DNA from: Saccoglossus kowalevskii | Taxonomy: Eukaryota > Hemichordata > Enteropneusta > Harrimaniidae | Reading direction: 5' to 3' | Assembly (NCBI RefSeq): GCF_000003605.2 | Contig: NW_003113223.1 | Coordinates: forward strand, 1-20,412 | Length of the DNA stretch: 20,412 bases | Shown here: piece by piece, positions 8,889 to 20,400 of the stretch | How the letters are laid out: every line of letters starts with the position of its first letter | How positions within the stretch are numbered: the stretch's first letter is position 1 | Notes under the pieces: generated by a model | What the model was told of the DNA's origin: nothing | The model's input: the letters and a program-made list of their open reading frames with translations, nothing else | Database searches by the model: none | Program-made: the position numbers and the translations under genes

Positions 8889-10165
8889 TGACAGTATTGG
8901 CACTAGCCTATGTCTCTATTGTTTGATAGACAGGGTGACAGTTTTGGCACTAGCCTACATCTCTATTGTTTGATAGACAGGGTTACAGTATTGGCACTAT
9001 CCTACATCTCTATTGTTTGATAGACAGGGTGACAGTATTGGCACTGGCCTGCATCTCTATTGTTTGATAGACAGGGTGACAGTTTTGGCACTAGTCTCCA
9101 TCTCTATTGTTTGATAGACAGGGTGATACCATTGGCACTAGCCTACATCTCTATTGTTTGATAGACAGGGTGACAGTATTGGCACTATCCTACATCTCTA
9201 TTGTTTGATAGACAGGGTGACAGTTTTGGCACTAGTCTACATCTCTATTGTTTGATAGACAGGGTGACAGTTTTGGCACTAGCCTACACCTCTATTGTTT
9301 GATAGACAGGGTGACAGTATTGGCACTGGCCTGCATCTATATTGTCTGATAGACAGGGTGACAGTATTGGCACTAGTCTACATCTCTATTGTTTGATAGA
9401 CAGGGTGATACCATTGGCACTAGCCTACACCTCTATTGTTGGATTGACAGGGTGACAGTATTGGCACTGGCCTGCATCTCTATTGTTTGATAGACAGGGT
9501 GACAGTATTGGCACTAGCCTACATCTCTATTGTTTGATAGACAGGGTGATACCATTGGCACTAGCCTACACCTCTATTGTTGGGTTGACAGGGTGACAGT
9601 TTTGGCACTAGCCTACATCTCTATTGTTTGATAGACAGGGTGACAGTATTGGCACTATCCTACATCTATATTGTTGGATAGACAGGGTGAAAGTATTGGC
9701 ACTAGCCTACATCACCTATTGTGTGATAGACATGGTGACAGTATTGGCACTAGCCTACATCTCTATTGTTTGATAGACAGGGTGACAGTATTGGCACTAT
9801 CCTACACCTCTATTGTTTGATAGACAGGGTGACAGTATTGGCACTATCCTACACCTCTATTGTTTGATAGACAGGGTGACAGTATTGGCACTATCCTACA
9901 TCTCTATTGTTTGATAGACAGGGTGACAGTATTGGCACTATCCTACACCTCTATTGTTTGATAGACAGGGTGACAGTATTGGCACTATCCTACACCTCTA
10001 TTGTTTGATAGACAGGGTGACAGTATTGGCACTATCCTACACCTCTATTGTTTGATAGACAGGGTGACAGTATTGGCACTAACCTACACCTCTATTGTTT
10101 GATAGACAGGGTGACAGTATTGGCACTATCCTACCTCTCTATTGTTTGATAGACAGGGTGACAGT
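8889..10165. repeat. Segment of about 1.2 kb duplicated at about 11005-12140
   Basis: Shared rare markers in the same order are CCTATGTCTC (8911 and 11027), GGTTACAG (8981 and 11097), AGTCTCCATC (9094 and 11210), CTATATTGTCTG, and CATCACC (9711 and 11733), followed by a run of ATCC/CACC units and an AACC unit. Offsets fall from 2116 (45 units plus 1) to 2022 (43 units plus 1) along the segment, so whole units were lost or gained after duplication. The second copy also has one ATCC/CACC unit fewer. Confidence 0.75.
9451..9638. repeat. 188-bp D-A-C-B higher-order repeat, single copy
   Basis: The units begin at 9451 (D), 9498 (A), 9545 (C, ending GGGTTGACAG) and 9592 (B). This is the counterpart of 6441-6628 inside the ten-unit duplication, and it lacks the GGTGTCAG change of that copy. 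Confidence 0.75.
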
Positions 10166-10391
10166 TTTGGCACTAGCCTACATCTCTATTGTTTGATAGA
10201 CAGGGTGACAGTATTGGCACTATCCTACACCTCTATTGTTTGATAGACAGGGTGACAGTATTGGCACTATCCTACACCTCTATTGTTTGATAGACAGGGT
10301 GACAGTATTGGCACTATCCTACATCTCTATTGTTTGATAGACAGGGTGACAGTATTGGCACTAGCCTACATCTCTATTGTTTGATAGACAG
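9592..10391. repeat. Array domain 5: no class C units, ATCC/CACC rich (17 units)
   Basis: This is 800 bp: 17 units plus 1 nt from the CATCACC unit. It is dominated by near-identical CAGTATT units with ATCC and CACC, mostly in runs from 9790 to 10118, followed by an AACC unit at 10072 and an ATCC unit with CCTCTC. It is the most uniform stretch in the window, consistent with single-unit expansion. Confidence 0.75.
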
Positions 10392-11613
10392 GGTGATCCC
10401 ATTGACACTAGCCTACACCTCTATTGTTGGATTGACCGGCTGACAGTATTGGCACTATCCTACATCTCTATTGTTTGATAGACAGGGTGATACCATTGGC
10501 ACTAGCCTAGGTCTCTATTGTTTGATAGACAGGGTGACAGTTTTGGCACTAGCCTACATCTCTATTGTTTGATAGACAGGGTTACAGTATTGGCACTATC
10601 CTACATCTCTATTGTTTGATAGACAGGGTGACAGTATTGGCACTGGCCTGCATCTCTATTGTTTGATAGACAGGGTGACAGTTTTGGCACTAGTCTACTT
10701 CTCTATTGTTTGATAGACAGGGTGATACCATTGGCACTAGCCTACATCTCTATTGTTTGATAGAGAGGGTGACAGTATTGGCACTAGTCTACATCTCTAT
10801 TGTTTGATAGACAGGGTGACAGTTTTGGCACTAGTCTACATCTCTATTGTTTGATAGAAATGGTGACAGTTTTGGCACTAGCCTACACCTCTATTGTTTG
10901 ATAGACAGGGTGACAGTATTGGCACTGGCCTGCATCTCTATTGTTTGATTGACCGGCTGACAGTATTGGCACTATCCTACATCTATATTGTTTGATAGAC
11001 AGGGTGATACCATTGGCACTAGCCTATGTCTCTATTGTTTGATAGACAGGGTGACAGTTTTGGCACTAGCCTACATCTCTATTGTTTGATAGACAGGGTT
11101 ACAGTATCGGCACTATCCTACATCTCTATTGTTTGATAGACAGGGTGACAGTATTGGCACTGGCCTGCATCTCTATTGTTTGATAGACAGGGTGACAGTT
11201 TTGGCACTAGTCTCCATCTCTATTGTTTGATAGACAGGGTGATACCATTGGCACTAGCCTACATCTCTATTGTTTGATAGACAGGGTGACAGTTTTGGCA
11301 CTAGTCTACATCTCTATTGTTTGATAGACAGGGTGACAGTTTTGGCACTAGCCTACACCTCTATTGTTTGATAGACAGGGTGACAGTATTGGCACTGGCC
11401 TGCATCTATATTGTCTGATAGACAGGGTGACAGTATTGGCACTAGTCTACATCTCTATTGTTTGATAGACAGGGTGACAGTATTGGCACTGGCCTGCATC
11501 TATATTGTTTGATAGACAGGGTGACAGTATTGGCACTAGCCTACATCTCTATTGTTTGATAGACAGGGTGATACCATTGGCACTAGCCTACACCACTATT
11601 GTTAGGTTGACAG
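10392..11613. repeat. Array domain 6: mixed, two GGTTACAG modules 517 bp apart
   Basis: Class C or C-like units occur here, including a GATCCCATT variant at 10392. Two GGTTACAG modules have their marker at 10580 and 11097, exactly 11 units apart, and each is preceded by a GACCGGCTGACAG junction (near 10434 and 10951). The first has CCTAGGTCTC and the second CCTATGTCTC. The 11-unit spacing is also seen, minus 1 nt, at 19321 and 19837. Confidence 0.75.
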
Positions 11614-12412
11614 GGTGACAGTTTTAGCACTAGCCTACACCTCTATTGTTTGATAGACAGGGTGACAGTATTGGCACTATCCTACATCTATATTGTTGGA
11701 TAGACAGGGTGAAAGTATTGGCACTAGCCTACATCACCTATTGTGTGATAGACATGGTGACAGTATTGGCACTAGCCTACATCTCTATTGTTTGATAGAC
11801 AGGGTGACAGTATTGGCACTATCCTACACCTCTATTGTTTGATAGACAGGGTGACAGTATTGGCACTATCCTACACCTCTATTGTTTGATAGACAGGGTG
11901 ACAGTATTGGCACTATCCTACATCTCTATTGTTTGATAGACAGGGTGACAGTATTGGCACTATCCTACACCTCTATTGTTTGATAGACAGGGTGACAGTA
12001 TTGGCACTATCCTACACCTCTATTGTTTGATAGACAGGGTGACAGTATTGGCACTAACCTACACCTCTATTGTTTGATAGACAGGGTGACAGTATTGGCA
12101 CTATCCTACATCTCTATTGTTTGATAGACAGGGTGACAGTATTGGCATTATCCTACATCTCTATTGTTGGATAGACAGGGTGACAGTATTGGCACTAGTC
12201 TACATCTCTATTGTTTGATAGACAGGGTGACAGTATTGGCACTAGTCTACATCTCTATTGTTTGATAGACAGGGTGACAGTATTGGCACTAGCCTACACC
12301 TCTATTGTTTGATAGACAGGGTGACAGTATTGGCACTGGCCTGCATCTCTATTGTCTGATAGACAGGGTGACAGTTTGGCGCTAGTCTACATCTCTATTG
12401 TTTGATAGACAG
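11614..12412. repeat. Array domain 7: no class C units (17 units)
   Basis: This is 799 bp, exactly 17 units: the +1 of the CATCACC unit at 11733 is balanced by a later CAGTTTGG deletion near 12372. The left part copies domain 5. From 12132 it matches the left end of the window. Confidence 0.75.
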
Positions 12413-13774
12413 GGTGATACCATTGGCACTAGCTACATCTCTATTGTTTGATAGACAGGGTGACAGTATTGGCACTATCCTACATCTCTATTGTTTGATA
12501 GACAGGGTGACAGTTTTGGCAAAGTCTACATCTCTATTGTTTGATAGACAGGGTGACAGTTTTTGGCACTAGCCTACACCTCTATTGTTTGATAGACAGG
12601 GTGACAGTATTGGCACTGGCCTGCATCTCTATTGTCTGATAGACAGGGTGACAGTATTGGCACTAGCCTGCATCTCTATTGTTTGATAGACAGGGTGACA
12701 GTATTGGCACTATCCTACATCTCTATTGTTTGTTAGACAGGGTGACAGTTTTGGCACTAGTCTACATCTCTATTGTTTGATAGACAGGGTGACAGTATTG
12801 GCACTAGCCTTCATCTCTATTGTTTGATAGACAGGGTGATACCATTGGCACTGGCCTGCATCTCTATTGTCTGATAGACAGGGTGACAGTATTGGCACTA
12901 GTCTACATCTCTATTGTTTGATAGACAGGGTGATACCATTGGCACTAGCCTACACCTCTATTGTTGGATTGACAGGGTGACAGTAAAGGCACTGGCCTGC
13001 ATCTCTATTGTTTGATAGACAGGGTGACAGTATTGGCACTAGCCTACATCTCTATTGTTTGATAGACAGGGTGATACCATTGGCACTAGCGTACACCTCT
13101 ATTGTTGGGTTGACAGGGTGACAGTTTTGGAACTAGCCTACACCTCTATTGTTTGATAGACAGGGTGACAGTATTGGCACTGGCCTGCATCTCTCTTGTT
13201 TGATAGACAGGGTGACAGTTTTGGCACTAGCCTACACCTCTATTGTTTGATAGACAGGGTGACAGTATTGGCACTGGCCTGCATCTCTATTGTCTGATAG
13301 ACAGGGTGACAGTATTGGCACTAGCCTGCATCTCTATTGTTTGATAGACAGGGTGACAGTTTTGGCACTAGCCTACACCTCTATTGTTGGATTGACAGGG
13401 TGACAGTATTGGCACTGGCCTGCATCTCTATTGTTTGATAGACAGGGTGACAGTATTGGCACTAGCCTACATCTCTATTGTTTGATAGACAGGGTGATAC
13501 CATTGGCACTAGCCTACACCTCTATTGTTTGATAGACAGGGTGACAGTATTGGCAATAGTCTACATCTCTATTGTTTGATAGACAGGGTGATACCATTGG
13601 CACTAGCCTACACCTCTATTGTTGGATTGACAGGGTGACAGTATTGGCACTGGCCTGCATCTCTATTGTTTGATAGACAGGGTGACAGTATTGGCACTAG
13701 CCTACATCTCTATTGTTTGATAGACAGGGTGATACCATTGGCACTAGCCTACACCTCTATTGTTGGGTTGACAA
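12413..13774. repeat. Array domain 8: mixed, class C present (29 units)
   Basis: The first 18 units copy 3714-4559. D-A-C-B sets lie at 12976-13163 and 13634-13821, the second running just past the domain edge. The unit with GGCAAAGTC at 12518 (CACTAG shortened by 1 nt to CAAAG) is shared with 18723. Private changes include CAGTAAAGG near 12985 and GGAACTAGCC near 13129. Confidence 0.75.
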
Positions 13775-16406
13775 GGTGACAGTTTTGGCACTAGCCTACA
13801 TCTCTATTGTTTGATAGACAGGGTGACAGTATTGGCACTATCCTACATCTATATTGTTGGATAGACATGGTGACAGTATTGGCACTAGCCTATGTCTCTA
13901 TTGTTTGATAGACAGGGTGACAGTATTGGCACTATCCTACATCTATATTGTTTGATAGACAGGGTGACAGTTTTGGCACTATCCTACATCTGTATTGTTT
14001 GATAGACAGGGTGACAGTATTGGCACTATCCTACATCTCTATTGTTTGATAGACAGGGTGACAGTATTGGCACTGGCCTGCATCTCTATTGTTTGATAGA
14101 CAGGGTGACAGTATTGGCACTATCCTACACCTCTATTGTTGGATAGACAGGGTGACAGTATTGGCACTATCCTACATCTCTATTGTTGGATAGACAGGGT
14201 GACAGTATTGGCACTATCCTACATCTCTATTGTTGGATAGACAGGGTGACAGTTTTGGCACTATCCTACATCTATATTGTTTGATAGACAGGGTGACAGT
14301 ATTGGCACTAGTCTACATCTCTATTGTTGGATAGACAGGGTGACAGTATTGGCACTAGGCTACACCTCTATTGTTTGATAGACAGGGTGACAGTATTGGC
14401 ACTAGCCTACATCTGTATAATTTGATAGACAGGGTGACAGTTTTGGCACTAGTCTACATCTCTATTGTTTGATAGACAGGGTGACAGTATTGGCACTAGT
14501 CTACATCTCTATTGTTTGATAGACAGGGTGACAGTTTTGGCACTATCCTACATCTCTATTTTTTGATAGACAGGGTGACAGTATTGGCACTAGCCTACAC
14601 CTCTATTGTTTGATAGACAGGGTGACAGTTTTGGCACTATCCTACATCTGTATTGTTTGATAGACAGGGTGACAGTATTGGCACTATCCTACATCTCTAT
14701 TGTTTGATGGACAGGGTGACAGTATTGGCACTGGCCTGCATCTCTATTGTTTGATAGACAGGGTGACAGTATTGGCACTATCCTACACCTCTATTGTTGG
14801 ATAGACAGAGTGACAGTATTGGCACTAGCCTACATCTGTATTGTTTGATAGACAGGGTGACAGTTTTGGCACTATCCTACATCTGTATTGTTTGATAGAC
14901 AGGGTGACAGTATTGGCACTATCCTACATCTATATTGTTGGATAGACAGGGTGACAGTATTGGCACTAGTCTACATCTCTATTGTTTGATAGACAGGGTG
15001 ACAGTTTTGGCACTATCCTACACCTCTATTGTTGGATAGACAGAGTGACAGTATTGGCACTAGCCTACATCTGTATTGTTTGATAGACAGGGTGACAGTT
15101 TTGGCACTATCCTACATCTGTATTGTTTGATAGACAGGGTGACAGTATTGGCACTATCCTACATCTATATTGTTGGATAGACAGGGTGACAGTTTTGGCA
15201 CTATCCTACATCTGTATTGTTTGATAGACAGGGTGACAGTATTGGCACTATCCTACATCTCTATTGTTGGATAGACAGGGTGACAGTATTGGCACTATCC
15301 TACATCTCTATTGTTGGATAGACAGGGTGACAGTTTTGGCACTATCCTACATCTGTATTGTTTGATAGACAGGGTGACAGTATTGGCACTATCCTACATC
15401 TATATTGTTTGATAGACAGGGTGACAGTATTGGCACTAGTCTACATCTCTATTGTTTGATAGACAGGGTGACAGTATTGGCACTGGCCTGCACCTCTATT
15501 GTTTGATAGACAGGGTGACAGTATTATCACTATCCTACACCTCTATTGTTGGATAGACAGGGTGACAGTATTGGCACTAGTCTACATCTCTATTGTTTGA
15601 TAGACAGGGTGACAGTATTGGCACTAGTCTACATCTCTATTGTTTGATAGACAGGGTGACAGTATTGGCACTAGTCTACATCTCTATTGTTTGATAGACA
15701 GGGTGACAGTATTGGCACTAGCATACACCTCTATTGTTTGATAGACAGGGTGAAAGTATTGGCACTAGTCTACATCTCTATTGTTTGATAGACAGGGTGA
15801 CAGTTTTGGCACTATCCTACATCTCTATTGTTTGATAGACAGTGTGACAGTATTGGCACTAGCCTACATCTCTATTGTTGGATAGACAGGGTGACAGTAT
15901 TGGCACTAGCCTACACCTCTATTGTTTGATAGACAGGGTGACAGTATTGGCACTAGCCTACATCTGTATAGTTTGATAGACAGGGTGACAGTTTTGGCAC
16001 TAGTCTACATCTCTATTGTTTGATAGACAGGGTGACAGTATTGGCACTAGTCTACATCTCTATTGTTTGATAGACAGGGTGACAGTTTTGGCACTATCCT
16101 ACATCTCTATTGTTTGATGGACAGGGTGACAGTATTGGCACTGGCCTGCATCTCTATTGTTTGATAGACAGGGTGACAGTATTGGCACTATCCTACACCT
16201 CTATTGTTGGATAGACAGGGTGACAGTATTGGCACTATCCTACATCTCTATTGTTGGATAGACAGGGTGACAGTATTGGCACTAGTCTACATCTCTATTG
16301 TTTGATTGACAGGGTGACAGTTTTGGCACTAGCCTACATCTCTATTGTTTGATAGACAGGGTGACAGTATTGGAACTATCCTACATCTCTATTGTTTGAT
16401 AGACAG
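13775..16406. repeat. Array domain 9: longest stretch without class C (56 units)
   Basis: This is 2632 bp, exactly 56 unit lengths, with no TACCATT unit. It is rich in GTTGGATAG, CTGTATTG and CTATATTG units and closely related to domains 2 and 4. It contains the 13-unit copy of 8134-8697, a five-unit tandem repeat, and the type-2 block at 14386 and 15937. A private TATTATCACT variant lies near 15525. Confidence 0.8.
14759..15180. repeat. 235-bp five-unit higher-order repeat, nearly two copies
   Basis: The rare GACAGAGTGACAG junction occurs at about 14804 and 15039, exactly 235 bp (five units) apart. After each come AGCC with CTGTATTG, CAGTTTT/ATCC with CTGTATTG, and ATCC with CTATATTGTTGG, in the same order. 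The unit before each junction is ATCC/CACC ending GGATAG. This is a separate higher-order period from the four-unit repeat. Confidence 0.7.
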
Positions 16407-17017
16407 GGTGATACCATTGGCACTAGTCTACATCTCTATTGTTTGATAGACAGGGTGATACCATTGGCACTAGCCTACACCTCTATTGTTTGATAGACAG
16501 GGAGATACCATTGGCACTAGCCTACACCTCTATTTTTGGGTTGACATGGTGACAGTTTTGGCACTAGCCTACACCTCTATTGTTTGATAGACAGGGTGAC
16601 AGTATTGGCACTGGCCTGCATCTCTATTGTTTGATAGACAGGGTGACAGTATTGGCACTAGCCTACATCTCTATTGTTTGATAGACAGGGTGATACCATT
16701 GGCACTAGCCTACGCCTCTATTGTTGGATTGACCGGCTGACAATATTGGCACTATCCTACATCTATATTGTTTGATAGACAGGGTGACAGTATTGGCACT
16801 AGCCTACACCTCTATTGTTTGATAGACAGGGTGACAGTATTGGTACTAGCCTACACCTCTATTGTTTGATAGACAGGGTGACAGTTTTGGCACTATCCTA
16901 CATCTCTATTGTTTGATAGACAGGGTGACAGTATTGGCACTAGTCTACATCTTTATTGGTTGATAGACAGGGTGATACCATTGGCACTAGCCTACACCTC
17001 TATTGTTGGATTGACAG

Positions 17018-17628
17018 GGTGACAGTATTGGCACTGACCTGCATCTCTATTGTTTGATAGACAGGGTGACAGTATTGACACTAGCCTACATCTCTATCGT
17101 TTGATAGACAGGGTGATACCATTGGCACTAGCCTACACCTCTATTGTTGGGTTGACAGGGTGACAGTTTTGGCACTAGCCTACATCTCTATTGTTTGATA
17201 GACATGGTGACAGTATTGGCACTGGCCTGCATCTCTATTGTTTGATAGACAGGGTGACAGTATTGGCACTAGCCTACATCTCTATTGTTTGATAGACAGG
17301 GTGATACCATTGGCGCTAGCCTACACCTCTATTGTTGGGTTGACAGGGTGACAGTTTTGGCACTAGCCTACACCTCTATTGTTTGATAGACAGGGTGACA
17401 GTATTGGCACTGGCCTGCATCTCTATTGTTTGATAGACAGGGTGACAGTATTGGCACTAGCCTACATCTCTATTGTTTGATAGACAGGGTGATACCATTG
17501 GCACTAGCCTACACCTCTATTGTTGGGTTGACAGGGTGACAGTTTTGGCACTAGCCTACACCTCTATTGTTTGATAGACAGGGTGACAGTATTGGCACTG
17601 GCCTGCATCTCTATTGTTTGATAGACAG
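17018..17628. repeat. Tandem 188-bp D-A-C-B higher-order repeat, 3.25 copies
   Basis: D units begin at 17018, 17206, 17394 and 17582, each followed by A, C and B (the last by an unrelated ATCC unit with TATTGGTTG at 17629). GTTGGG markers fall at 17146, 17334 and 17522, exactly 188 bp apart. Copies differ by a handful of substitutions, for example GGCCT to GACCT in the first D, TATCGTTTG in the first A and GGCGCTAG in the second C. This is the clearest higher-order array in the window. Confidence 0.87.
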
Positions 17629-18359
17629 GGTGACAGTATTGGCACTATCCTACATCTGTATTGGTTGATAGACAGGGTGACAGTATTGGCACTGGCCTGC
17701 ATCTCTATTGTCTGATAGACAGGGTGACAGTATTGGCACTAGCCTGCATCTCTATTGTTTGATAGACAGGGTGACAGTATTGGCACTATCCTACATCTCT
17801 ATTGTTTGATAGACAGGGTGACAGTTTTGGCACTGGCCTGCATCTCTATTGTTGATAGACAGGGTGATACCATTGGCACTAGCCTGCATCTCTATTGTTT
17901 GATAGACAGGGTGACAGTTTTGGCACTAATCCTAACATCTCTATTGTTTGATAGACAGGGTGACAGTTTTGGCACTAGTCTACATCTCTATTGTTTGATA
18001 GACAGGGTGACAGTTTTGGCACTATCCTACATCTCTATTGTTTGATAGACAGGGTGACAGTATTGGCACTGGCCTGCATCTCTATTGTTTGATAGACAGG
18101 GTGACCTTTTTGGCACTAGTCTACATCTCTATTGTTTGATAGACAGGGTGATACCATTGGCACTAGCCTACATCTCTATTGTTTGATAGACAGGGTGACA
18201 GTATTGGCACTATCCTACATCTCTATTGTTTGATAGACAGGGTGACAGTTTTGGCACTAGTCTACATCTCTATTGTTTGATAGACATGGTGACAGTTTTG
18301 GCACTAGCCTACACCTCTATTGTTTGATAGACAGGGTGACAGTATTGGCACTGGCCTGC

Positions 18360-18660
18360 ATCTCTATTGTTTGATTGACCGGCTGACAGTATTGGCACTA
18401 TCCTACATCTCTATTGTTTGATAGACTGGGTGATACCATTGGCACTAGCCTATGTCTCTATTGTTTGATAGACAGGGTTACAGTGTTGGCACTATCCTAC
18501 ATCTCTATTGTTTGATAGACAGGGTGACAGTATTGGCACTGGCCTGCATCTCTATTGTTTGATAGACATGGTGACAGTTTTGGCGCTAGTCTACATCTCT
18601 ATTGTTTGATAGACAGGGTGATACCATTGGCACTAGCCTACATCTCTATTGTTTGATAGA
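18360..18660. repeat. GGTTACAG module with one unit missing
   Basis: The module has the GACCGGCTGACAG junction near 18367, an ATCC unit ending GACTGGG, a class C unit with CCTATGTCTC, and GGTTACAG at 18476. The B unit that stands between the CCTATGTCTC/CCTAGGTCTC and GGTTACAG units in other copies is absent. This looks like a clean 47-bp deletion by exchange between neighbouring units. Confidence 0.65.
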
Positions 18661-18944
18661 CAGGGTGACAGTATTGGCACTATCCTACATCTCTATTGTT
18701 TGATAGACAGGGTGACAGTTTTGGCAAAGTCTACATCTCTATTGTTTGATAGACAGGGTGACAGTTTTGGCACTAGCCTACACCTCTATTGTTTGATAGA
18801 CAGGGTGACAGTATTGGCACTGGCCTGCATCTCTATTGTCTGATAGACAGGGTGACAGTATTGGCACTAGCCTGCATCTCTATTGTTTGATAGACAGGGT
18901 GACAGTATTGGCACTATCCTACATCTCTATTGTTTGATAGACAG

Positions 18945-20118
18945 GGGGACAGTTTTGGCACTAGTCTACATCTCTATTGTTTGATAGACATGGTGACAGT
19001 TTTGGCACTAGCCTACACCTCTATTGTTTGATAGACAGGGTGACAGTATTGGCACTGGCCTGCATCTCTATTGTTTGATTGACCGTCTGACAGTATTGGC
19101 ACTATCATACATCTCTATTGTTTGATAGACAGGGTGATCCCATTGGCACTAACCTACACCTCTATTGTTGGATTGACCGGCTGACAGTATTGGCACTATC
19201 CTACATCTCTATTGTTTGATAGACAGGGTGATACCATTGGCACTAGCCTAGGTCTCTTTTGTTTGATAGACAGGGTGACAGTTTTGGCACTAGCCTACAT
19301 CTCTATTGTTTGATAGACAGGGTTACAGTATTGGCACTATCCTACATCTCTATTGTTTGATAGACAGGGTGACAGTATTGGCACTGGCCTGCATCTCTAT
19401 TGTTTGATAGACAGGGTGACAGTTTTGGCACTAGTCTACATCTCTATTGTTTGATAGACAGGGTGATACCATTGGCACTAGCCTACATCTCTATTGTTTG
19501 ATAGACAGGGTGACAGTATTGGCACTATCCTACATCTCTATTGTTTGATAGACAGGGGGACAGTTTTGGCACTAGTCTACATCTCTATTGTTTGATAGAC
19601 ATGGTGACAGTTTTGGCACTAGCCTACACCTCTATTGTTTGATAGACAGGGTGACAGTATTGGCACTGGCCTGCATCTCTATTGTTGGATTGACCGTCTG
19701 ACAGTATTGGCACTATCATACATCTCTATTGTTTGATAGACAGGGTGATACCATTGGCACTAGCTAGGTCTCTTTTGTTTGATAGACAGGGTGACAGTTT
19801 TGGCACTAGCCTACATCTCTATTGTTTGATAGACAGGGTTACAGTATTGGCACTATCCTACATCTCTATTGTTTGATAGACAGGGTGACAGTATTGGCAC
19901 TGGCCTGCATCTCTATTGTTTGATAGACAGGGTGACAGTTTTGGCACTAGTCTACATCTCTATTGTTTGATAGACAGGGTGATACCATTGGCACTAGCCT
20001 ACATCTCTATTGTTTGATAGACAGGGTGACAGTATTGGCACTATCCTACATCTCTATTGTTTGATAGACAGGGGGACAGTTTTGGCACTAGTCTACATCT
20101 CTATTGTTTGATAGACAG
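18945..20118. repeat. Tandem large higher-order repeat, 13-unit then 11-unit spacing
   Basis: A rare GGGGGACAG variant gives unit starts at 18945, 19556 and 20072: 611 bp (13 units) and then 516 bp (11 units minus 1 nt). The second rare marker, GACCGTCTGACAG, lies at 19081 and 19692, again 611 bp apart. GGTTACAG lies at 19321 and 19837, 516 bp apart. The second copy lacks the two units around 19128-19221 (GATCCCATT unit and the GACCGGCTG junction) and has a one-base deletion (AGCTAGG for AGCCTAGG). The copies are otherwise nearly identical, so this is a recent amplification near the right end. Confidence 0.8.
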
Positions 20119-20400
20119 GGTGACAGTATTGGCACTATCCTACACCTCTATTGTTTGATAGACTGGGTGACAGTATTGACACTATCCTACACCTCTATTG
20201 TTTGATAGACAGGGTGACAGTATTGGCACTATCCTACATCTCTATTGTTTGATAGACTGGGTGACAGTATTGGCACTAGCCTACATCTCTATTGTTTGAT
20301 AGACAGAGTGACAGTATTGGCACTGGCCTGCATCTCTATTGTCTGATAGACAGGGTGACAGTATTGGCACTAGCCTGCATCTCTATTGTTTGATAGACAG
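20119..20400. repeat. Last six complete units, copy of 6771-7052
   Basis: The units beginning at 20119, 20166, 20213, 20260, 20307 and 20354 carry GACTGGG, TATTGACACT, GACTGGG, GACAGAGTG, GGCC with TCTGATAG, and AGCCTGC. Order and rare changes match 6771-7052 with one difference seen. Confidence 0.8.

Larger units (their letters stand above)
7617..9121. repeat. Array domain 4: homogeneous, no class C units (32 units)
   Basis: This is 1505 bp without any TACCATT unit: 32 units plus one extra G (TATTGGGCAC near 8710). It is rich in GTTGGATAG (G at unit position 38) and in B units with ATCC or AGTC. It holds two copies of the type-2 188-bp block and the first copy of the 12-unit duplication found again at 13963. 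Confidence 0.8.
16407..20024. repeat. Array domain 10: mixed, class C rich right-hand part
   Basis: Class C units recur at 16407, 16454, 16501 (as GGAGATACC), 16971, 17112, 17300, 17488, about 18130, about 18609, 19463 and 19978. It holds the longest D-A-C-B run, three GGTTACAG modules (18476, 19321, 19837) and a small indel cluster at 17848-17935. Confidence 0.8.

Noticed and set aside
17755-18045. 96-codon open frame on the + strand
   Set aside because: It is the same repeat translation from a TTG start, kept open by indels near 17848 and 17926-17935. Nothing suggests selection on the protein frame.
18649-18843. 64-codon open frame on the + strand
   Set aside because: It is repeat-derived with a TTG start. 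It is kept open by the one-base deletion in the GGCAAAGTC unit at 18723.
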